Of a stretch of DNA of 64,000 nucleotides, positions 52,840 through 61,943 are shown piece after piece (the first letter of the stretch is position 1; every line of letters begins with the position of its first letter). The translations under genes and the position numbers were made by a program. The stretch comes from Lentibacillus persicus (GTDB lineage: Bacteria; Bacillota; Bacilli; Bacillales; Amphibacillaceae), in assembly GCF_900112705.1 (NCBI RefSeq), contig NZ_FOMR01000005.1, positions 1 through 64,000 on the forward strand. Reading direction: 5' to 3'. The notes under the pieces were generated by a model. The model saw nothing but the letters and a program-made list of their open reading frames with translations, did no database searches and was not told the DNA's origin.

Positions 52840-53780
52840 ATGGAAAAAGGTGACACACCTCTTATTCTTGAACCACCAGCACCGTACCTTGACCAGGATG
52901 GGCTTTGGAAAAAGGTCATTACGGAATTGTTCGAACCATTCGTCCTTTTCTTTGCCCCGGATCTTCACCCGGAATTGGATTGGAGCAAACAGCCCGATTC
53001 GCTGGAACAGGAATTTCATCGTGTTTTCCCTAAGAAAAAAGGCACCAAGCATACCGACAAACTGATGAAAGCCCACCTGAAAAACGGCGAAGAGCAATGG
53101 ATGCTCATTCACATTGAAGTTCAGGGATATAAGGAAGATGACTTTGCCGAGCGCATGTTTCAGTATTTTTACCGCATTTTTGATAAGTACCACAAGAAGA
53201 TTTACGCCATCGCTCTCTTCGCTGATCCGCTGAAACATTTAAACCCTCCCAATATACGTATCAATTTCACGGAACAGAACTAAACTACACGTACAACACA
53301 TATAAAATAATGGATCAGGATGAAGAAAAATTATTGCTGTCCGATAATCCGTTTGCCTACGCTGTTTTAGCCGGTTTGTATATGATAAAAAGCAGGAAAA
53401 ATGCCAGTAAGCGATATCAGTATAAACGCCGATTGATGGAATTGTTAGTAAAGGATCAAAAGGTAGATGCCCGTGGGTACGCGGGGGTATTGTTATACTT
53501 CATTGATTATTTGTTGGAGGTGCCCACTGATATGAAAGAGGCGTTGCAGGAGGAAATCGAACCAATGATAGAAGAGGAGGGGATACCTATGGGTGAAACG
53601 GAATTTCCTGATTCACCAACTTTGAAACCGATATATGATAAGATCAGGAAGGAAGGGAAGAAGGAAACTACAAAAGAAATAGCATTAGCCATGCTTCGGA
53701 AAAATTTTGCGGATGAAGATATCCTGGATGTAACGGGAATTACTGAAAAGGAATTGAACGATATAAAATCGGAACTGTAA
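52840..53780 (+). pseudogene. Rpn-family (YhgA-like) PD-(D/E)XK nuclease/transposase, frameshifted
   Basis: The first part (52840-53283) reads LDQDGLWKKVITELFEPFVLFF, EFHRVFPKKKGTKHTDKL, WMLIHIEVQGYKEDDFAERM and YRIFDKYHKKIYAIALFAD. The IHIEVQ block is the PD-(D/E)XK core of Rpn recombination-promoting nucleases. It stops at TAA 53281, but the other frame continues without gap as ELNYTYNTYKIMDQDEEKL and SDNPFAYAVLAGLY, the family's C-terminal half, to 53780. A single indel around 53265-53280 therefore splits one gene of about 310 codons. A sequencing error is possible. The end is again followed by a GGGAC repeat. Confidence 0.8.
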
Positions 53781-53787
53781 CGCTTAA

Positions 53788-53814
53788 GGGACAGGGGGAC
53801 GGGATCACTGTCCC
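53788..53814 (+). repeat. GGGAC/GATC palindromic repeat
   Basis: Plus-orientation copy 7 nt after the stop of the Rpn pseudogene. From 53815 to 53884 I see nothing. Confidence 0.9.
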
Positions 53815-53884
53815 TCCTTTAGCGTAAGTATGCTCCCGGTTCGCTGAAGCGCGTAGGGAATTAACCTAATCTAATAAGATCCGC

Positions 53885-53995
53885 TTAGCCCTGTCTAGCT
53901 TTCATATCGCCCAACTCTTTTTTGACAGTAAGATCATGGTAAATCGTTAACAGAATAATAATTAAACCAAAGACACCAGATAGATTTTTTAACAT
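53885..53995 (-). CDS. Small membrane protein, 36 aa, function unknown
   Basis: On the minus strand ATG 53995-53993 is preceded by AGAGGTGAT at a good distance. The product reads MLKNLSGVFGLIIIL, LTIYHDLTVKKELG, then DMKARQG, stop. It has one hydrophobic helix (~residues 5-19) followed by a charged tail, a common layout for small regulatory or membrane-associated peptides in Bacillaceae. I do not recognise a family. Confidence 0.65.
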   Translation of the reverse strand: MLKNLSGVFGLIIILLTIYHDLTVKKELGDMKARQG

Positions 53996-54124
53996 CTTTT
54001 ATCACCTCTGGGATTAGTATGTAATCCTGTTAAGAATTTCATGCAGATTATTTTAATGTTTTGCTCGTTGGTTTCTCATATAAACTGCCGCTATTCAACC
54101 AAAGACGCCCCACCCAACCCCTCC

Positions 54125-54163
54125 TAATAAGCCGATTTTCGGCCCTCAGCCGAAAATCTACCA
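54125..54163. repeat. GATTTTCGGC...GCCGAAAATC hairpin element, copy 3
   Basis: Perfect 10-bp stem (54134-54143 with 54149-54158), 5-nt loop, preceded by TAATAAGCC. It directly precedes array III. Confidence 0.85.
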
Positions 54164-54165
54164 TG

Positions 54166-54600
54166 AACTCGTGCGATGGCAGCCCTAACTCGTGCGAAAT
54201 TGGTCCTAGATCGTGCGAGAATCTCTCGAGGCCGTCCGGCGGCATCCCGGAAACGTGCGGGGAGCTGGCAAAAACGAGCGGCAGGAGCTCCAGAACGTGC
54301 GAGGAGTCGTCAAACTCGAGCGAGAGCAGCCCCGAAACGTGCGGGGAGCCGTCAAAAACGAGCGGCAGCAGCTCCAGAACGTGCGGGAACCCGGTAAAAT
54401 CGTGCGGCAGGAGCTCCAGAACGTGCGAGGAGCCGTCAAAATCGAGCGGCAGCCTCCCAGAAACGTGCGGGAAGCCGTCAAAAACGAGCGGCAGCAGCCC
54501 CAAAACGTGCGGGAATCCGTCAAAATCGTGCGACAGCACCTCCCACTCGAGCAACAGCCACCGCATCTCGTGCGACAACCACCCCTCGTTCGACCAACAC
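54166..54600. repeat. 21-bp tandem repeat array III (about 20 units)
   Basis: About 20 consecutive 21-bp units, almost without length change. Each has CGTGCG, CGAGCG or a close variant at bases 5-10 (AACTCGTGCGATGG; GAAACGTGCGGGGAG; AAAACGAGCGGCAG). Central units form a 42-bp dimer. Because 21 is a multiple of three, open frames run through it on both strands; they are not taken as genes. Confidence 0.92.
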
Positions 54601-54633
54601 AATCACCCCCCCTCAGGCACAACCATCCCAATT

Positions 54634-54675
54634 AAAGCCGATTTTCGGCGCCAGCCGAAAGTCCACCACCTACCA
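54634..54675. repeat. GATTTTCGGC...GCCGAAAGTC hairpin element, copy 4
   Basis: ATTAAAGCC, GATTTTCGGC (54640-54649), GCCA, GCCGAAAGTC (one mismatch), CACCA. It closes array III. Confidence 0.85.
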
Positions 54676-54709
54676 AACCAAACAAGAGGGAATCAATGGT
54701 AAATCAGGG

Positions 54710-54736
54710 GGGACACCGTTCACGTCCCCCCGTCCC
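54710..54736 (-). repeat. GGGAC/GTTC palindromic repeat
   Basis: Minus-orientation copy with GTTC centre, ahead of the capsule operon. Confidence 0.88.
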
Positions 54737-54795
54737 GCCTGATATCAGACCTTCTTCCTATCCTTTGAAAATTATCCTCACAATCCATTAATCTA

Positions 54796-54804
54796 TGTTA
54801 TAAT
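54796..54804 (+). promoter_or_regulatory. Candidate extended -10 (TGTTATAAT) upstream of the capsule operon
   Basis: Would give a ~370-nt leader filled with GGGAC palindromes. A second TATAAT at 55157-55162 lies just 20 nt before the first gene. Neither has a clear -35. Confidence 0.4.
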
Positions 54805-54840
54805 GCCGATTGTAGTGTCGAATCGTGTAACATCGATAGA

Positions 54841-54867
54841 GGGACAATGGGACGGGATCACTGTCCC
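54841..54867 (+). repeat. GGGAC/GATC palindromic repeat
   Basis: Plus-orientation copy in the capsule operon leader. Confidence 0.9.
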
Positions 54868-54996
54868 CCGGCGGGACAGCATACACATACCCGCCGGCAC
54901 CCGGTTAATCAGTGGGACACCAAAGGGGCAGGGTACACGCCCCACAGCCCCGCCATACAACGCGACGGGGAAGGGGAGGCACCTGGGGATATCAGT

Positions 54997-55144
54997 GGGA
55001 CACGGATCCCGTCCCTCCGTCCCCCGACGGCAGCGGAACGCCCGGCGCCCAAGCCATCACAGTCCAACCACCGGGACGCCGATCCCGTCCCCCTGTCCCA
55101 TCACCGGCCCAACCACCGGGACGCCGATCACGTCCCCCTGTCCC
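54997..55144 (-). repeat. GGGAC/GATC palindromic repeats (3 copies)
   Basis: Minus-orientation copies at 54997-55023, 55073-55099 and 55118-55144. The last two share the flank CCAACCACCGGGAC, showing recent local duplication. Confidence 0.9.
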
Positions 55145-55182
55145 ACCGGAAAATAGTATAATGCGCCATTGGAGGTACTAGA

Positions 55183-55956
55183 ATGGAAGAGACGATTTCC
55201 CTCAAGGAGATTTTTGAGGTTCTAAAAAAACGCTTGCTTCTGATCATTACATTTATTGTCGGGGCGGCTTTAGTCAGCGCACTCATCACATATTATTTGC
55301 TCACCCCGCAGTATGAATCGAAATCACAGTTCATTGTCAACCAGAGCCAGGAGCAAACGCAGGAGTCGCAATTCACACGAAATGACGTTCAGACAAGTGT
55401 CGAACTGATCAATACGTATAATGTCATCATCACAAGCCCGGTCATCCTGGAAGACGTCGCAGGTGAACTGAACGCAGATTACTCAGTCACCCAGCTGTCG
55501 GAAAAACTGTCGGTCCAATCGGCTGAAAATTCACAGGTCGTCACCGTGACAGCAACCGACCCTGACCCGGCAACCGCCCGCGACATCGCCAACACGACGG
55601 TCGCAACATTCCAGGAAAAAATTCCGGACATCATGAACGTCGATAACGTCAGCGTCCTGTCCGAAGCGGAACTCTCAGCCAATCCATCACCGGTGAGCCC
55701 GCAACCGATGCTCAACATCGCGATCGCCATCGTACTCGGCGGCATGCTTGGTGTCGGGCTGGCGTTCCTGCTTGAATATCTCGACAATACCGTAACAACC
55801 GAGTCCGATATCACAGACAAACTGGGCGTTCCGGTCCTTGGTGTCATCAGCCATGTGGATGATTCAGACATTCGCTCAGGCGACATGCAGCAACAAATGA
55901 CCAGACGAAAGCGGGGTGGTTACAGTGGCACGCAAACGCAAAAAGAATCAATCTAA
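55183..55956 (+). CDS. Capsule chain-length regulator / kinase activator (Wzz, CapA/YwqC-like)
   Basis: The 257-aa protein follows a good RBS (TTGGAGGT). Two transmembrane helices (~20-42 and ~175-197) flank an extracytoplasmic domain (~45-170); the Wzz motif region at the second helix shows SPVSPQPMLNIAIAIVLGG. The N-terminal ISLKEIFEVLKKRLLLI and the C-terminal LGVPVLGVISHVDDSD match BY-kinase modulators. It pairs with the next gene, whose start lies inside it, and controls polymer length and kinase activity at the membrane. It is the first gene of the capsule operon. Confidence 0.92.
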   Translation: MEETISLKEIFEVLKKRLLLIITFIVGAALVSALITYYLLTPQYESKSQFIVNQSQEQTQESQFTRNDVQTSVELINTYNVIITSPVILEDVAGELNADYSVTQLSEKLSVQSAENSQVVTVTATDPDPATARDIANTTVATFQEKIPDIMNVDNVSVLSEAELSANPSPVSPQPMLNIAIAIVLGGMLGVGLAFLLEYLDNTVTTESDITDKLGVPVLGVISHVDDSDIRSGDMQQQMTRRKRGGYSGTQTQKESI

Positions 55957-56617
55957 AATGCGGCATCTCGTCTCAAAAATGAACCCGCGTTCACCGATCG
56001 CCGAGCAATACCGGACCGTCCGGACGAATCTGCAGTTTTCATCGGCCGATCATGAGCTGAAAAGTCTGATCGTTACGTCATCCGGCCCTGAAGAAGGGAA
56101 ATCATCCTCTGCGGCGAACTTGGCTGTCGTCTATGCCCAGCAAGGCAAAAAAGTGCTGCTCGTCGATGCCGATATGCGCAAACCGACCGTGCATTACACA
56201 TTCCGGCTCGACAACCTGAACGGCTTGAGCAATATTCTTGTCGGTGACGCCACACTTCAGGATACCGTCACTTTCACTGATGTCGACAATCTTGATGTCA
56301 TTTCATGCGGCCCGATTCCGCCAAATCCGTCCGAGCTGCTCGGTTCCCGGAAAATGGAACAGTTCATCAAAGAAGCGAAAATGGCGTATGATATCATCTT
56401 GTTCGATACACCGCCGGTCCTTGCCGTCACCGACGCGCAAATTCTGGCCAACATTTGTGACGGCTCGATGCTCGTCATCCGCAGCAAGCAAACCAATTAC
56501 GAATCCGCGGAAAAATCAGTCGAAGTACTCACCTCCGCAACGGCTAAATTCCTCGGCACCGTGCTCAACGATGTCGAAAAAAAGAAAGCCAATTACTATT
56601 ACTATTACGGCACCTAA
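55925..56617 (+). CDS. CpsD/CapB-type bacterial tyrosine kinase
   Basis: The protein has 230 residues from GTG 55925 (GGGGTGG upstream), overlapping the modulator gene by 32 nt. It shows the N-terminal NPRSPIAEQYRTVRTNL interaction motif, Walker A GPEEGKSSSAANLA, Walker A' LLVDADMRKPTVH and Walker B IILFDTPPVLAVTDA. The C-terminal tyrosine cluster NYYYYYGT is the autophosphorylation site region. It should phosphorylate itself and partners such as UDP-sugar dehydrogenases to tune polysaccharide synthesis, and be dephosphorylated by the PHP phosphatase(s) encoded next. Confidence 0.93.
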   Translation: MARKRKKNQSKMRHLVSKMNPRSPIAEQYRTVRTNLQFSSADHELKSLIVTSSGPEEGKSSSAANLAVVYAQQGKKVLLVDADMRKPTVHYTFRLDNLNGLSNILVGDATLQDTVTFTDVDNLDVISCGPIPPNPSELLGSRKMEQFIKEAKMAYDIILFDTPPVLAVTDAQILANICDGSMLVIRSKQTNYESAEKSVEVLTSATAKFLGTVLNDVEKKKANYYYYYGT

Positions 56618-56622
56618 TTTTC

Positions 56623-56655
56623 AAAAACTCCTTGTCAAACGGCAGGGAGTTTTGT
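56623..56655 (+). terminator. Intrinsic terminator after the tyrosine kinase
   Basis: AAAACTCC / GGGAGTTTT stem around a loop of about 14 nt, then TTGTTATTG. It may attenuate rather than end transcription, since capsule genes continue. Confidence 0.6.
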
Positions 56656-56746
56656 TATTGTAAAAAATAGTAAATTAGTAAAAAAGTCCTATGACGTGAT
56701 TAACACTATCATGAAGCGGGCATTGTTAATTAAGGAGTGATCCACA

Positions 56747-57499
56747 ATGATTGATATCCATTGTCATATTTTACCCGGGCTCGATAACGGTCCGAAATTA
56801 TTGAAAGAAACGGTCAAAATGGTCGAAACGGCTGCGAATCAGGGCGTTGACACCATCATTGCAACACCGTCCCACAACAACGGCACGTATATTAATGAGC
56901 GGATGGACGTGGTCGGCGCAACCGATTTCGTCAACGCACAGCTGCAACAGTACGGCATCCCCGTAAACATCGTCCCTGGTCAGCAAATCTATCTTTATGA
57001 AGATATTGTCAGCGACTTGAAAAATGACCGCTTGCTGCCGCTCAATCAATCGACAAAATATGTTCTGGTAGAATTGCCGCAAACGCACGTGCCGCCATAC
57101 ACCTCCCGTATCATCTACGACCTGCAAATGAGCGGTTATATCCCCGTTATTGCGCATCCCGAACGAAATGCTGCCATTATCGAGAAACCGCCCATCCTAT
57201 ATGACTTGGTAAAAAACGGTGCCGCCGTACAGGCAGACGCCGACAGCATCACGGGCAAAAATAGGAAAAAAGTGCGGAAATTAACGACGCAATTAATCGA
57301 TGCCAACAAGGTTCACTTTATCGCTTCAAACGCCCACCATTCAAAACAATACAACTTAGCCGAAGCATACAACACACTCGACCCGGACACAGCAGCAATG
57401 TTAAAGCAAAACAGCGAACATCTCCTGGCTGATGAATCAATCGTAAAAGAAGAACCCGAACGCATTACAAAAAAAGGCATTCGCAAATTCTTCAGCTAA
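56747..57499 (+). CDS. CpsB/CapC-family PHP protein, first copy, with altered metal-ligand motifs
   Basis: The 250-aa protein has a strong RBS (AAGGAGTGATC). It opens MIDIHCHILPGLDNGP, the PHP motif of manganese-dependent tyrosine phosphatases that act on the BY-kinase. HPERN (motif III) is intact. However, three sites differ from the second copy and the usual family pattern: DNG for DDG, TPSH for TPHH and SNAH for SDAH. The Asp and His of the last motif are metal ligands in PHP enzymes, so activity may be lost or changed. It is followed after about 70 nt by a second, regular copy. Confidence 0.88.
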   Translation: MIDIHCHILPGLDNGPKLLKETVKMVETAANQGVDTIIATPSHNNGTYINERMDVVGATDFVNAQLQQYGIPVNIVPGQQIYLYEDIVSDLKNDRLLPLNQSTKYVLVELPQTHVPPYTSRIIYDLQMSGYIPVIAHPERNAAIIEKPPILYDLVKNGAAVQADADSITGKNRKKVRKLTTQLIDANKVHFIASNAHHSKQYNLAEAYNTLDPDTAAMLKQNSEHLLADESIVKEEPERITKKGIRKFFS

Positions 57500-57520
57500 C
57501 CTGTGAAAGCTTGACATCTT

Positions 57521-57529
57521 TGTTATAAT
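57521..57529 (+). promoter_or_regulatory. Candidate extended -10 (TGTTATAAT) for the second PHP gene
   Basis: TGT-TATAAT in the gap between the two PHP genes, 41 nt before the proposed start. A TTGACA at 57511 is too close to serve as its -35. Confidence 0.4.
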
Positions 57530-57569
57530 AATGATTAGTTAATGCTTAATTTGACAGGACGTGACGCGA

Positions 57570-58334
57570 TTGATCGATATACATTGTCATATATTGCCAG
57601 GAATTGATGACGGCGCACAAGCAATCACCGACAGCCTAGCGATGGCCCAAACCGCATCTGAACAGGGCATTCACACGATTGTCGCCACACCGCATCATCG
57701 CAACGGCGCATACGATAACGAAAAAAACGACATCCTACACTATACGACCCAGCTAAACGACCAACTCAAAGAAGAAGACATCCCGGTAACCATTCTGCCC
57801 GGTCAGGAAACGCGAATTAACGGGGATATGATCGATGAAATCAACAACGGCCAGATTCAGCCACTCAACGGCACGAAGTATGTCTTCGTCGAGTTTTCAT
57901 CGAATCACGTGCCGCGCTATGCCAAGCAAATGTTGTTTGACATTCAGGTGGCAGGCCATATCCCGGTTATCGTCCATCCCGAGCGGAACTCAGCCATCTA
58001 TCAGCACCCATCGATTTTGCATGAATTCGTGCAGAAGGGCGCACTCACGCAGGTTACTGCCGCAAGCCTTGCCGGCAAATTCGGGAAAAATATCCGCAAA
58101 TTTTCGCACCAGCTCATCGACGCAAACATGACCCACTTTATCGCATCCGACGCACATAACACCACCACCCGTGGCTTTGTCATGGACGAAGCCTACCAGG
58201 AACTGAGTGATGAACACGGCCAGGACATGACCTACCTCTTTATGGAAAACGCACAGCTGTTAATCAACGGCCAGAACGTCAACAAAGATGAACCACAGCC
58301 AATCAAGAAAAAGAAGTTTCTTGGCATATTCTAG
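57570..58334 (+). CDS. CpsB/CapC-family PHP tyrosine phosphatase, second copy
   Basis: The protein has 254 residues. TTG 57570 is preferred because it aligns with the start of the paralog (LIDIHCHILPGIDDGA) and lies 11 nt after AGGA; GTG 57561 is the alternative. All PHP motifs are present: HCH, DDGA, TPHHRNGAY, FVEFSSNHVP, HPERN and SDAHN. It should dephosphorylate the CpsD-type kinase and thereby regulate capsule synthesis. The two copies are clearly paralogous over their whole length. Confidence 0.9.
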   Translation: MIDIHCHILPGIDDGAQAITDSLAMAQTASEQGIHTIVATPHHRNGAYDNEKNDILHYTTQLNDQLKEEDIPVTILPGQETRINGDMIDEINNGQIQPLNGTKYVFVEFSSNHVPRYAKQMLFDIQVAGHIPVIVHPERNSAIYQHPSILHEFVQKGALTQVTAASLAGKFGKNIRKFSHQLIDANMTHFIASDAHNTTTRGFVMDEAYQELSDEHGQDMTYLFMENAQLLINGQNVNKDEPQPIKKKKFLGIF

Positions 58335-58556
58335 TTGACGCGCCGGATATACCCTTATCCGGTTTTTCCAATTTTTGAGGGTGTACATCACATTCTACAG
58401 GTACTAAGATTTAGGATAGCTATTAAATTAGGAAACGCGAACCGTGTCGAAAGCATCATTTTTCGCCGCAACCCGTCATTTTTATGAACGTGTAACAATC
58501 ACTTAACATTCCCATGTTATAGTGACTAAAAGAAAGAAAAGAAAGGGGTGGTACAT

Positions 58557-60386
<1,830 letters not shown>

Positions 60387-60422
60387 TCCATTCTTTTAAT
60401 ATTTTTTGAAGAGAGCAGTACC

Positions 60423-61766
60423 ATGATAGGAATGATTTTAGTAATGAATCCAACTATGAATTCGCCAAAAATCAACTATTGGAATATATTAGCGTGTTTA
60501 GTTTTTTTAGCACCTTTTATATTTCTAATTCTGGCTAAACCGAATGATTGGTTCGGTATAATATTAATTCTGCTGACAATAATTTTTATTTTTACACAGA
60601 GAGTATTTATTCAAAAGAAAGCCACTATAATTGCTATTTTAATGGTTTTCTTTATAAAAGTATTAATTTCCCTAGTGAACTCGAATTATTTCACAATTTA
60701 TGGTGCTGGTGCAGATTCTAAGGGTTTTTTTAATAATGCAACTCTGATCTCACAAAGTGGATTTGATATCAACTTATTGAATACAGGCGGAACTCTTTAT
60801 GAGAATATTCTTGCACTTATGTTCAATATTGTTGGTGTTTCGCAATTCAATGGTGAAATGTTATCCATTTTTGTATTTATCGTTGCTGTTAGCTTTTTAC
60901 TCAAAATAACTGAACGATTATATGGTTCAAATAATAACTATAATACGTTGCTTGTCTATCTGTTTGGCTTATTACCGAGCATGCTTATCTATACATCCAT
61001 TATCATGCGAGAACCTTTCCAGGTATTGTTCTTCTTGATGTCTGTTTATTATTATATGGAATCTCAAAATAATGGAACCTTTTCTCTTAAAGTGTCTATT
61101 AAATTTTTAACTGCGGTCTTTTTATTGGGACTTTTTCATAATGGATTATTGTTATTCACATTTGTTTTGATAGGCATTTACGTCTTTAAACTATTTAGAA
61201 ATCAATTAAGAATAAAAAGTGTTGTAATTAGGCTTGCAATCAGCGCTTTGATCCTATTCTTATTTATAGGTTTATTGGACGCCTTGGGTATATCCACTCA
61301 AGCAAGTGAAGCACTCCTTAGTGGGGATATGACTTCATATGTTGATAACTATCGAGATGGAGGTATTGCCTTAGATGCTCGAGCGCAATATGGGGTGGAG
61401 TTAGATACCAGTAATATTTTTATGGTGCTTGGCACGCTTCCACTAGTTTTCACCAATTATATGGTTGCACCCTTTCCCTGGCAGGTATCATCAGTGATTG
61501 ATATTTATGCATTCATGGAAAACATTTTCAGAGCGATTCTTCTGTATTGCTCATTCAGGTGTTTAAAAAGGCTAGAAAATAGTAAAAGGAAAACGTTAAT
61601 TGGAATAATGGTTTTGTTTATTATTGTGGAAGTTTTATGGTCATTAGGAACGGTCAACTGGGGAACCGCAGTTAGACACCATCTAATTGGATATGCTTTA
61701 GTATTAGTTATGGGAACACCGTTCTTAAAGGCAAAATTGATGAACTTAGGAAATAGTTTTAGATAG
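60423..61766 (+). CDS. Wzy-like polysaccharide polymerase (multi-span membrane protein)
   Basis: This ~447-aa protein is almost entirely hydrophobic, with about 11-12 helices and one larger periplasm-facing loop (~295-345: ALLSGDMTSYVDNYRDGGIALDARAQYGVEL). There is no strong motif, as usual for Wzy. Its place between a sugar dehydratase and a Wzx-type flippase supports polymerase. ATG 60444 with AGGAATG upstream is an alternative start. The gene is markedly more AT-rich than the preceding capsule genes, as are the next two. Confidence 0.7.
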   Translation: MIGMILVMNPTMNSPKINYWNILACLVFLAPFIFLILAKPNDWFGIILILLTIIFIFTQRVFIQKKATIIAILMVFFIKVLISLVNSNYFTIYGAGADSKGFFNNATLISQSGFDINLLNTGGTLYENILALMFNIVGVSQFNGEMLSIFVFIVAVSFLLKITERLYGSNNNYNTLLVYLFGLLPSMLIYTSIIMREPFQVLFFLMSVYYYMESQNNGTFSLKVSIKFLTAVFLLGLFHNGLLLFTFVLIGIYVFKLFRNQLRIKSVVIRLAISALILFLFIGLLDALGISTQASEALLSGDMTSYVDNYRDGGIALDARAQYGVELDTSNIFMVLGTLPLVFTNYMVAPFPWQVSSVIDIYAFMENIFRAILLYCSFRCLKRLENSKRKTLIGIMVLFIIVEVLWSLGTVNWGTAVRHHLIGYALVLVMGTPFLKAKLMNLGNSFR

Positions 61767-61943
61767 CTAAGAATTACTATATAAAAAGTAAAAAATGAAG
61801 TTTAGAATTTAAATTATTTATTGATATCGCAAATTTCCAATCACCTATAATCTTATTTAACAGTGACTCTCTATTACCAACTTTTATTACTTTTGATATC
61901 AATGATAAGCACACTAGGGATTACAATGATAAGAGGCTTATAA

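Noticed and set aside
54061-54702. Long open frames on both strands through the 21-bp array (Arg/Asn/Val-rich repeats)
   Set aside because: The repeat length is a multiple of three, so several frames stay open together; there is no RBS and composition follows the DNA repeat, not a protein.
5929-55144. GGGAC repeats as a CRISPR array
   Set aside because: Spacing is irregular, copies are in both orientations and scattered over 50 kb, and no cas genes are present.
57511-57529. TTGACA and TATAAT between the two PHP genes as a classical promoter pair
   Set aside because: The spacer is only 7 bp; the TATAAT was kept only as an extended -10 candidate.
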